NCBI GenBank assembly: GCA_021819535.1
Contig: JAKAQU010000186.1
Coordinates: 1 to 6,183 of the forward strand
DNA from: Pseudomonadota bacterium
GTDB taxonomy: Bacteria > Pseudomonadota > Alphaproteobacteria > Acetobacterales > Acetobacteraceae
Reading direction: 5' to 3'
Length of the DNA stretch: 6,183 nt
Part shown: in pieces, positions 1-5,174 of the stretch
How positions within the stretch are numbered: position 1 is the stretch's first letter
Layout of the letters: each line of letters begins with the position of its first letter
Notes under the pieces: generated by a model
Told to the model about the DNA's origin: nothing
What the model saw: only the letters and a program-made list of their open reading frames with translations
Databases searched by the model: none
Position numbers and translations under genes: made by a program

Positions 1-987
1 CGCGGCGTGATAGGCGACGCTGAGGCCGGGCGGCTCGCGTGTCGGGCGATAGCCGATGCGGGCGAGAAATTCGCTGATGTCGAGCGCGAGTTCGGAAATA
101 CGCGCGGCCCGCGCGCGCCACGGTTCAGGCTCGCCCCGGAACATGAAGCCGTAATCCTTGACCGTCGTGCCGCAGCCGGAAGCATTGACGATCACGGCGT
201 CGAGCCCGCCGGTTTCGATCTCGCGGCTCCAGGCCGCGATATTGGCGCGCGCGGCCGCCATTGCGTCGTCGTGCCGGCCCATGTGATGGGTAAGGGCGCC
301 GCAGCATCCCGCACCCTCGGCAACCACGACCTCAACACCGAGCCGGGTGAGCAAGCGGATCGTCGCCGCGTTGATTTCGGGGTCGAGAACCTGCTGCGCG
401 CAACCGGCAAGAAGGGCGACACGCTGGCGGCGCGGGCCGAGCGCGGGATGGGCGCGCGGGCGCTCGATCGGGCTCGGTGGGGAGAGCCGCACCGGCGCCA
501 TCGCCAGCATCGCGCGCAAGCGCTTGGCCAAAACGCTTTCTCCTGCGATCAGGAAACGAAACGGCCGCGCGAGGCGGGCTGCGATCAGGGCCATGCGGAA
601 AAGCCGCGGACGCGGCAGCACGCGGGCGAGCACGCGGCGCAGCAGGCGATCATGCCAAGGCCGGCGATAGGTGTTTTCGATATGGGTGCGGGCGTGATCG
701 ACGAGATGCATGTAATCGACGCCGGAAGGGCAGGTCGTCATGCAGGCGAGGCACGAAAGACAGCGATCGACATGGCGCACCACGTCCTCGCTCGCCTCGC
801 GGCCGTTCTCTAGCATATCCTTGATCAGGTAAATGCGCCCGCGCGGGCTATCGAGTTCGTCACCGACGAGGACGAAGGTCGGGCAGGTCGCGGTGCAGAA
901 CCCGCAATGGACACAGGTGCGGAGAATCTGATTGGCGACCGCGATATCGGGGTCGCGAAGCTGTTCTTGGGTGAAATTCGTCTGCAT
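1..987 (-). CDS. glcF: Glycolate oxidase iron-sulfur subunit GlcF (3' end beyond window)
   Basis: Iron-sulfur subunit of glycolate oxidase, which takes electrons from the FAD subunits as glycolate is oxidised to glyoxylate and passes them towards the quinone pool at the inner membrane. The frame is open from an ATG at 987 to the window edge (329 residues visible). It begins MQTNFTQEQ, as in known GlcF proteins. Two [4Fe-4S] ferredoxin motifs are plain: CVHCGFCTATCP (C25, C28, C31, C35) and CLSCLACMTTCPSG (C76, C79, C82, C86). Then come the CCG-domain landmarks: GCAQ (C196), GAGCCGALTHH (C228, C229) and SGCG (C272). Escherichia coli GlcF has 407 residues, so the missing part should hold the second CCG repeat; the loss is only the window edge. 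The start follows glcE by 21 bases. The AAGG before it sits only one base from the ATG, so the ribosome site is weak and coupling to glcE is likely. Residues about 120-185 are Arg/Pro-rich and poorly conserved. Confidence 0.94.
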   Translation of the reverse strand, partial: MQTNFTQEQLRDPDIAVANQILRTCVHCGFCTATCPTFVLVGDELDSPRGRIYLIKDMLENGREASEDVVRHVDRCLSCLACMTTCPSGVDYMHLVDHARTHIENTYRRPWHDRLLRRVLARVLPRPRLFRMALIAARLARPFRFLIAGESVLAKRLRAMLAMAPVRLSPPSPIERPRAHPALGPRRQRVALLAGCAQQVLDPEINAATIRLLTRLGVEVVVAEGAGCCGALTHHMGRHDDAMAAARANIAAWSREIETGGLDAVIVNASGCGTTVKDYGFMFRGEPEPWRARAARISELALDISEFLARIGYRPTREPPGLSVAYHAA

Positions 988-1008
988 GCCTTGCGCGCCG
1001 GGAATATG

Positions 1009-2217
1009 TCAGAGCCCGGCGTAGAGCCGGCCGGGATTGAGAATGAAGGCGGGATCGAAGGCCGCCTTCACCCGCCGCGTGATCGCGGCGAGTGAAGCCG
1101 GCTCGGGCGGGATGACATCGAGGCTCGCGCGCAGCCCGTCGGGCGCGCGCATCAGCCACCAGACGCCGCCCGCGGCACGCACCGCCGCCGTGATGGCGCG
1201 ATGATTTTCCGCCGATGCCCCGGAGACGATCCATGCGAGACCGCCGCCCCAATCGAGGAAGGCGCGCCCGCCGAGCGCATCTGCGGCGGCGATGATGCCC
1301 GGCCCCGCCGAGGGCCGCACCGAGACCCGCCAGACCGCCTCGCCCGGCGCGACCGCGCCAAGTGGTGCGGCATCGCGGACGGCACGCCAGAGCACGCGGC
1401 TCGGCGCTTCGGCGATGATCTCGCCCTTGCCGAAATCGGTGAGCGCCGCGCGCAGCCGCTCGCTGCGATAGGCGACGCTCGGGCGGAAATCCTCGATCCG
1501 CATGAGCGCGACCGGTGCGGCAAAGCCGGCGAGCGCGGGAATCCGCGCGGCCTCCGCCCGTGGCAGCCAGGCGGCGGCGGAGACACCGAACGGTGCCCCG
1601 AGGGCGGCCGAAAGTGCCGCAACACCCTTGCGCGCATCGAGCCCGGCGATCGCAAGGGTTGCGACGGTTTCCGATGCCGGCAGCACCTTCAGCGCAATTT
1701 CGGTGATCGCCGCGAGTGTTCCGAAACTTCCCGCAAGAAGCTTGCAGAGATCGAGCCCGGTGACGTTTTTCAACACCCGCCCACCGCTATGGATCACCTC
1801 GCCGGCACCGTTTATCGCGCGCATCCCCATCACATGATCACGCATCGCCCCGGCGGTGACGCGGCGCGGGCCGGAGAGATTGCAGGCGACGACGCCGCCC
1901 AGCGTCTGCGCGCCCTCCTCTCCGAGCAACGCGCCGAGATCAGGCGGCTCGGCGATGATCTGCTGGCCTTTCTCCGCGACCGCGGCTTCGATGTCGGCAA
2001 GCTTTGTGCCGGCGCGGGCGGTGAGGATCAACTCGTTCGGCGCATAGAGCGTGATGCCGGCGTGATGTTTGAGCGACAGCGTGGTTGCCGCCTGCACCGG
2101 GCGCAAAAGGCCGTTCTTGGTCGCATTGCCGGCGAGCAGCAGCGGGGTTGCGTGGGCGTGGGCCTCAGCGATCGCCGCCGCGATCTCCGCCTCCTCGGCC
2201 GGCGCGAGCACGCTCAT
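1009..2217 (-). CDS. glcE: Glycolate oxidase FAD-binding subunit GlcE
   Basis: Second flavin-domain subunit of glycolate oxidase, a paralogue of the GlcD FAD domain that is needed for the complex. The 402-residue product carries a PCMH-type FAD-binding domain over about residues 1-185. The GlcE hallmark is LGGVVACNLSGPRR (107-119), followed by MRDHVMGMRAINGAGE (125-140), GGRVLKNVTGLDLCKLLAGSFG (145-166) and ITEIALKVLP (171-180). The C-terminus AFDPAFILNPGRLYAGL is also typical. It is somewhat longer than E. coli GlcE (about 350 residues), the extra length falling in the Ala-rich middle, about 190-300. It lacks the large catalytic C-terminal domain of GlcD, which separates it from a second GlcD copy. 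Its ATG overlaps the glcD stop as ATGA (2214-2217). There is no good Shine-Dalgarno sequence upstream, so translation probably depends on ribosomes ending glcD. This stand-alone FAD domain between glcD and glcF is what marks the locus as glycolate oxidase and not D-lactate dehydrogenase. Confidence 0.94.
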   Translation of the reverse strand: MSVLAPAEEAEIAAAIAEAHAHATPLLLAGNATKNGLLRPVQAATTLSLKHHAGITLYAPNELILTARAGTKLADIEAAVAEKGQQIIAEPPDLGALLGEEGAQTLGGVVACNLSGPRRVTAGAMRDHVMGMRAINGAGEVIHSGGRVLKNVTGLDLCKLLAGSFGTLAAITEIALKVLPASETVATLAIAGLDARKGVAALSAALGAPFGVSAAAWLPRAEAARIPALAGFAAPVALMRIEDFRPSVAYRSERLRAALTDFGKGEIIAEAPSRVLWRAVRDAAPLGAVAPGEAVWRVSVRPSAGPGIIAAADALGGRAFLDWGGGLAWIVSGASAENHRAITAAVRAAGGVWWLMRAPDGLRASLDVIPPEPASLAAITRRVKAAFDPAFILNPGRLYAGL

Positions 2218-3653
2218 GCCGCGGGCGCGAGCGCGTCAGTGAGCGGGAACACTTTCGCCGTGTTCAACAGCCAGTCGGGATCGAACGCGGTTTTGATCCG
2301 CCGCTGCTGATCGAGATCGATCGCCGTGAACTGCGCCGGCATGAGATCGCGCTTTTCGACGCCGACACCATGCTCGCCGGTCAGGCAACCGCCGACCTCG
2401 ACGCAGAGTTTGAGGATATCGGCGCCGAAGGCCTCGGCACGATGGAAACTCTCCGGGTCGTTGGCATCGAACATGATCAGGGGATGGAGATTGCCATCGC
2501 CGGCATGAAAGATATTGGCAACCTTGAGGCCGTAGGAATCGCTCATCTCGCCGATGCGGCGCAGCACTTCGGGCAGGCGGCCGGTCGGGATGGTGCCGTC
2601 CATGCAGAGATAATCCGGGCTGATACGCCCGACGGCGCCGAACGCACCCTTGCGCCCCTTCCAGATCGCAGCCGATTCCTCGGCGCTTTGCGACACCTTG
2701 AGGCTGATCGGATCGAAACGCGCGCAAATTTCCTTGATCCGCGCAAGAAGATCGTCCTGCTCCTGGATGCTGCCCTCGACCTCGATGATCAGCATCGCCT
2801 CGGCATCGAGCGGATAGCCGGCATGGGCAAACGCCTCGCAGGCGTGGATCGCCGGCCGGTCCATGAATTCGAGCGCGACAGGAATGATGCCCGAGGTGAT
2901 GATGGCGTCCACACAGGCGCCGGCGATCTCGTTTGATCGGAACGCCGCCAGCATCGCCCGCGCCCCCTCCGGGCTGCGAAGGATGCGCACCGTGACCTCG
3001 GTGACGACGGCAAGCTGGCCCTCGCTCCCGGTGAGAAGGCCGAGCCAGTCATAGCCCGCGGCATCGAGATGGGCGCCGCCGATCTCGATGATCTCGCCGG
3101 CGATGGTAACGATTTTGAGGCCGAGAAGATTATTGGCGGTGACGCCGTATTTCAGGCAATGCGCGCCGCCCGAATTCATGTTCACATTGCCGCCGATCAT
3201 GCAGGCAAGCTGGCTCGACGGGTCGGGGGCATAAAAGAAACCCGCCGCGCGCACCGCCTCGGTGATGCCGATATTGGTAACACCGGCCTGCACCACGGCG
3301 AGGCGATCGGCATAATCGATGGCGAGAACCCGGTTCATGCGCATGAGGCCAACCACCACCGCGTCGGCGAGCGGAAGCGCGCCGCCAGAGAGGCTGGTGC
3401 CGGCGCCGCGCGGGACGACGCGAACGCCATTCTCGTGGCAGAAGCGCAGCACCGCCGCCACCTGCTCGGTGGTTTCGGGAAGAGCGACGGCGAGCGGCAC
3501 CTGGCGATAGGCGGCGAGCCCGTCGGTCTCATAGGGTTTGAGACGAAGCGGCTCGGCGATCACCCCGCTCTCGGGCAACAGCGCGCGGAGGCCGGCGACG
3601 ATGCGCGCCCGCGCGGCGAGTGTTTCCGGTTTCGGATCTGGCAGGCGGATCAT
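2214..3653 (-). CDS. glcD: Glycolate oxidase catalytic FAD subunit GlcD
   Basis: Catalytic flavoprotein subunit that oxidises glycolate (and often D-lactate) to the 2-oxo acid. From the chosen start it has 479 residues, against 499 in E. coli. Domains in order: a PCMH FAD-binding domain, about 50-225, with PRGAGTSLSGG (81-91), the APDPSS segment (142-147), IGGNVNMNSGGAHCLKYG (153-170) and LTGSEGQLAVVTEV (207-220); then the FAD-oxidase C-terminal domain, about 225-470, with FHAGDGNLHP (382-391), GGCLTGEHGVGVEKR (421-435) and FDPDWLLNTAKVFP at the end. The histidines at 383, 390 and 428 sit where this family places active-site residues. An upstream in-frame ATG at 3713 would add 20 residues, but the ATG at 3653 has a strong GGGAGGG before it and yields MIRLPDP, so the shorter form is preferred. 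It is the first gene of glcDEF; the stop overlaps the glcE start. No convincing sigma-70 promoter was seen in the 185-base spacer, and no regulator gene such as glcC is in view. Confidence 0.95.
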   Translation of the reverse strand: MIRLPDPKPETLAARARIVAGLRALLPESGVIAEPLRLKPYETDGLAAYRQVPLAVALPETTEQVAAVLRFCHENGVRVVPRGAGTSLSGGALPLADAVVVGLMRMNRVLAIDYADRLAVVQAGVTNIGITEAVRAAGFFYAPDPSSQLACMIGGNVNMNSGGAHCLKYGVTANNLLGLKIVTIAGEIIEIGGAHLDAAGYDWLGLLTGSEGQLAVVTEVTVRILRSPEGARAMLAAFRSNEIAGACVDAIITSGIIPVALEFMDRPAIHACEAFAHAGYPLDAEAMLIIEVEGSIQEQDDLLARIKEICARFDPISLKVSQSAEESAAIWKGRKGAFGAVGRISPDYLCMDGTIPTGRLPEVLRRIGEMSDSYGLKVANIFHAGDGNLHPLIMFDANDPESFHRAEAFGADILKLCVEVGGCLTGEHGVGVEKRDLMPAQFTAIDLDQQRRIKTAFDPDWLLNTAKVFPLTDALAPAA

Positions 3654-3657
3654 CGTA

Positions 3658-3664
3658 CCCTCCC
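3658..3664 (-). promoter_or_regulatory. Ribosome binding site deciding the glcD start
   Basis: On the minus strand GGGAGGG is followed by TACG and then ATG at 3653, giving a purine-rich Shine-Dalgarno core five bases from the start. The competing ATG at 3713 has no such site and lies just upstream of the A/T palindrome, which would then be coding. This site is the main reason for the shorter GlcD. Confidence 0.75.
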
Positions 3665-3688
3665 GGCATCCAGACAAGAGGAAGTCAT

Positions 3689-3710
3689 GTTCTTTTTTGT
3701 AAAAAAGAAC
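3689..3710. repeat. A/T-rich perfect palindrome, 10-base arms (left copy)
   Basis: GTTCTTTTTT (3689-3698) is separated by GT from its exact reverse complement AAAAAAGAAC (3701-3710). A second small palindrome, AAAAATTTTT, follows at 3712-3721. Read on the plus strand, the hairpin is followed by a T5 run at 3717-3721, like an intrinsic terminator, yet no plus-strand gene lies upstream. On the minus strand it sits about 35 bases before the glcD start, in its presumed leader. The two-base centre means a real RNA hairpin would have to open several A-U pairs. Roles that fit are a bidirectional terminator, a protein-binding site or a dispersed intergenic repeat; the sequence alone does not decide. 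Confidence 0.6.
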
Positions 3711-3777
3711 CAAAAATTTTTATTCGTTTGGAGAAATATCGTTGCGCGATTCTTAGAGCAGAAATAACGTCTTTTTG

Positions 3778-3801
3778 CTTCTTTTTCTTCAGAAAAAGAA
3801 G
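3778..3801. terminator. A/T-rich palindrome downstream of rpmJ, possible terminator
   Basis: CTTCTTTTTCT (3778-3788) is separated by TC from its exact reverse complement AGAAAAAGAAG (3791-3801). It begins 37 bases past the rpmJ stop, where a terminator for the rpmJ transcript would be expected. The minus-strand sequence after the stem is CAAAAAGACG, with no U-run, whereas the plus-strand side continues GTCTTTGTTTTC, which is T-rich. As drawn it suits plus-strand termination better than rpmJ termination, so this is at most a weak or bidirectional terminator. Its arms closely resemble those of the palindrome at 3689-3710, which suggests the same element family. I recall similar elements from acetic acid bacteria but cannot confirm that here. 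Confidence 0.45.
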
Positions 3802-3838
3802 GTCTTTGTTTTCAATTTCAGCGCAAGGGGCACAAAAC

Positions 3839-3964
3839 TCAGCCCTGGCGGGCCTTCATGCGCGGGTTCTTCTTGTTGATGACGTAAACCCGGCCGTGGC
3901 GGCGCACGACGCGGCAATTCTTGTCTCGCGTCTTAGCGGATTTCAGGCTGTTGCGTATCTTCAT
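3839..3964 (-). CDS. rpmJ: 50S ribosomal protein bL36 (L36), 41 aa
   Basis: Smallest protein of the large ribosomal subunit, which binds 23S rRNA. The ATG at 3964 opens a 41-codon frame beginning MKIRNSLKSAKTRDKNC, continuing VVRRHGRVYVINKKNPR and ending MKARQG. The VVRR-GRVYVI-NPR-K-RQG pattern is diagnostic of L36. It is the zinc-free (C-minus) type: compared with the CXXC...C...H zinc ribbon, only Cys17 remains, and the other ligand positions are replaced (Asn30 and Met36 at the last two). Alphaproteobacterial L36 proteins usually have this form and length, so it is probably the normal copy and not a zinc-starvation spare. The product is very basic. The nearest Shine-Dalgarno candidate is a modest AGAG seven bases before the ATG. 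It stands alone, away from any ribosomal operon, 70 bases behind the methyltransferase gene on the same strand. Confidence 0.95.
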   Translation of the reverse strand: MKIRNSLKSAKTRDKNCRVVRRHGRVYVINKKNPRMKARQG

Positions 3965-4009
3965 GGCGGTCTCTGATATTGTCTTGCGTTATCGCGCGGG
4001 ATTGCGGCC

Positions 4010-4038
4010 CGGTTAAGCGTTCGGCGCTGCCTTGTCAA
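4010..4038 (-). promoter_or_regulatory. Possible sigma-70 promoter for rpmJ
   Basis: On the minus strand a perfect TTGACA (4038-4033) is followed by a 17-base spacer and TAACCG (4015-4010), a poor match to TATAAT. The TTGACA overlaps the stop codon of the upstream methyltransferase gene. If used, transcription would begin about 40 bases before the rpmJ ATG, giving rpmJ its own short leader. The weak -10 element and the chance contribution of the TGA stop keep this tentative. Confidence 0.33.
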
Positions 4039-4955
4039 GCAAACGGCTTTGTTTTGGCCGCGGTGATGGCGTGCCAGCGCACTAGCCGGAGCCGGCCGGC
4101 CTGCAGGAGCCGCACCCGCAAGAGCCAGCGCTCCGCCTCCGCGACCAGAAGCTTGGCGCGCGCAAGCGTCGGCCGGACGCTGGCCATCGGGCGGATCAGC
4201 ACGCGCCAGGCATGGATGACCGCCTCGACATGGCGCGCCGAGACATCCTCGGCCACCCGCACATCGCAGCCGAGTTCGCCGAGAAGGCGCGTGATCTCGG
4301 TCTCGCTCGGCAAGACCGGTGGCCGCCCCTCGAGCAGCGCCCATCGCGCGAAATCGGCATCCGCCGCGGCGTCGGGCGTTGCGACGAGATCGATCAGAAC
4401 GAGCTGGCCGCGGGGGCGGAGCATCTCGGCGAGTGCTGCGAGCACCGGTCGCGGTGCGACGCCGGCGAGGGCGTAAAGCGAGAGCGCATGATGGAAATGC
4501 GCCCGCGGCAGCGCGGGCTGGGCCGGCTCCCATGCCGCGACGGTCGCGCGCTTGCCCTGGCCGGACTGGCGGCAATGCTCCTCGGCGATCGGAAGCAGCG
4601 CGGGATCGGCCTCATAGCCGCTGACCCAGGCCCCGAAAGCGGCGGCGATGGCGGCCACCGGCCCGCCGCTTCCCGCCCCGAGGAGTGCCACACTCGCGGC
4701 CTCGGAAAGGCCGAGCGGCCGGGCAAGCCGCAAGACCTCGCCCTCGCCGTCGGGAAACAAAAACCCGTCGCCGCAGAGTTCATGGCGGAGCGCGAGCATG
4801 GGCGGCAGAAGGTGGGCATCGGCGCGCGGCGCACGCGACGATGGCGCGGAAGATGCCGGCGCCGCGGGCGCGGCGGCGACACTTGGCGCCGGCGCATCCC
4901 CCGCGGGCTCGCCTCTGACCCTCCCAAAAAATTGCCGCAATGCGGTCAGTCCCAT
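4035..4955 (-). CDS. Putative class I SAM-dependent methyltransferase, substrate unknown
   Basis: A 306-residue protein that I do not recognise by name. Residues 89-99, VALLGAGSGGP, form a glycine-rich loop like motif I of Rossmann-fold SAM methyltransferases. It is followed by a second strand ending in an acidic residue (GYEADP, 113-118) and by RPRGQLVLIDLV (180-191), the usual strand near motif III. Together these support a SAM-binding fold but do not reveal the substrate. Ahead of it are a basic stretch (LRQFFGRVRGE, 6-16) and an Ala/Pro/Ser-rich, probably disordered linker, about 17-45. The C-terminal part, about 255-295, is Arg/Leu-rich and likely helical, ending VRWHAI. No signal peptide or membrane segment is evident. 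The ATG at 4955 has GAGG two bases before it, a weak site, and no clearly better in-frame start was seen. It lies 70 bases upstream of rpmJ on the same strand and diverges from the binding-protein gene. A ribosome-related target is possible from position only. Loss of methyltransferase activity cannot be excluded. Confidence 0.68.
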   Translation of the reverse strand: MGLTALRQFFGRVRGEPAGDAPAPSVAAAPAAPASSAPSSRAPRADAHLLPPMLALRHELCGDGFLFPDGEGEVLRLARPLGLSEAASVALLGAGSGGPVAAIAAAFGAWVSGYEADPALLPIAEEHCRQSGQGKRATVAAWEPAQPALPRAHFHHALSLYALAGVAPRPVLAALAEMLRPRGQLVLIDLVATPDAAADADFARWALLEGRPPVLPSETEITRLLGELGCDVRVAEDVSARHVEAVIHAWRVLIRPMASVRPTLARAKLLVAEAERWLLRVRLLQAGRLRLVRWHAITAAKTKPFA

Positions 4956-5015
4956 GCCTCGCCCGGCCTTTTTTCATCCTCAATGATCCAGAATGACGCG
5001 GTATGATGAAGAAAT

Positions 5016-5044
5016 TCTTGCTGACCCCCTTCTCGACAGCAAGA
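5016..5044. promoter_or_regulatory. Inverted repeat in divergent spacer, operator candidate
   Basis: TCTTGCTG (5016-5023) and its exact reverse complement CAGCAAGA (5037-5044) flank 13 bases. The centre-to-centre distance of 21 bases is two helical turns, as expected for a dimeric repressor. It lies between the methyltransferase gene and the binding-protein gene, upstream of any likely plus-strand leader. As RNA it would be an eight-pair stem with a large loop, with no following U-run on the plus strand. No regulator is named. Confidence 0.4.
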
Positions 5045-5061
5045 CGATGATCGGGCAGTAT
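5033..5061 (+). promoter_or_regulatory. Weak candidate promoter for the binding-protein gene
   Basis: TCGACA (5033-5038, five of six matches to TTGACA), a 17-base spacer and CAGTAT (5056-5061, three of six matches to TATAAT). It overlaps the right arm of the dyad at 5016-5044, so a protein bound there would block it. Transcription would begin near 5068, where the large stem-loop begins. The -10 match is poor and the call is tentative. Confidence 0.22.
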
Positions 5062-5067
5062 TTTTTT

Positions 5068-5106
5068 CCGGGCTTCCGCCGTCCCGCGCGGCGAAAGGAG
5101 GCCCGG
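5068..5106 (+). promoter_or_regulatory. GC-rich stem-loop in the leader of the binding-protein gene
   Basis: CCGGGCTTCC (5068-5077) pairs with GGAGGCCCGG (5097-5106) over ten positions with one G-U wobble. Inside it GCCG (5078-5081) pairs with CGGC (5089-5092) around a seven-base loop, leaving GAAA unpaired on the 3' side. The T7 run (5061-5067) lies before the stem on the plus strand and reads as A7 after it on the minus strand, so this is not an intrinsic terminator in either direction. The 3' arm includes most of AAAGGAGG (5094-5101), a textbook Shine-Dalgarno sequence with no start codon in range. Confidence 0.5.
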
Positions 5107-5117
5107 CAACAAAGACG

Positions 5118-5154
5118 CGCCATAAATCGCCATAAAGCCATCGATCGCCATAAA
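5118..5154 (+). repeat. Cluster of short CGCCATAAA repeats before the binding-protein gene
   Basis: CGCCATAAA occurs at 5118-5126, 5128-5136 and 5146-5154, with a diverged unit (GCCATCGAT) at 5137-5145. The GCCAT cores start at 5119, 5129, 5137 and 5147, steps of 10, 8 and 10 bases, close to one helical turn, so one face of the DNA would carry the motif. A further GCCAT at 5172 includes the start codon. They lie between the stem-loop and the ribosome binding site, probably in the transcribed leader. Confidence 0.5.
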
Positions 5155-5162
5155 AAGGATAT

Positions 5163-5167
5163 GAGGA
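5163..5167 (+). promoter_or_regulatory. Ribosome binding site of the binding-protein gene
   Basis: GAGGA lies seven bases before the ATG at 5175. It supports that start over the nearby ATG at 5161, which opens only five codons and stops at 5178. Confidence 0.7.
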
Positions 5168-5174
5168 AACCGCC

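Noticed and set aside
1..987. Apparent truncation of GlcF at 329 residues.
   Set aside because: The frame is open at the window edge and ends within a conserved region (SVAYHAA), so the remainder lies outside the window.
9..1479. A 13-base direct repeat, GATAGGCGACGCT, at 9-21 and 1467-1479.
   Set aside because: In both places it encodes the same short peptide SVAY, in glcF and glcE, in the same frame. A chance match in coding sequence explains it.
1201..2936. Long open frames on the plus strand opposite glcE and glcD (369 and 283 codons), with similar ones at 7-813, 3069-3767 and 4212-5006.
   Set aside because: They mirror the strongly G/C-biased codons of the well-supported minus-strand genes, are rich in Arg, Ala, Gly and Asp without recognisable motifs, and lack family matches. 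They are shadows of real genes.
2214..3653. D-lactate dehydrogenase as an alternative identity for the glcD product.
   Set aside because: The separate GlcE-type FAD protein followed by a two-ferredoxin, CCG-domain protein is the glycolate oxidase arrangement. The enzyme may still accept D-lactate.
5061..5106. Intrinsic terminator at the T7 run and GC-rich stem in the divergent spacer.
   Set aside because: The T-run precedes the stem on the plus strand and becomes an A-run after it on the minus strand, so neither transcript has a stem followed by U residues.
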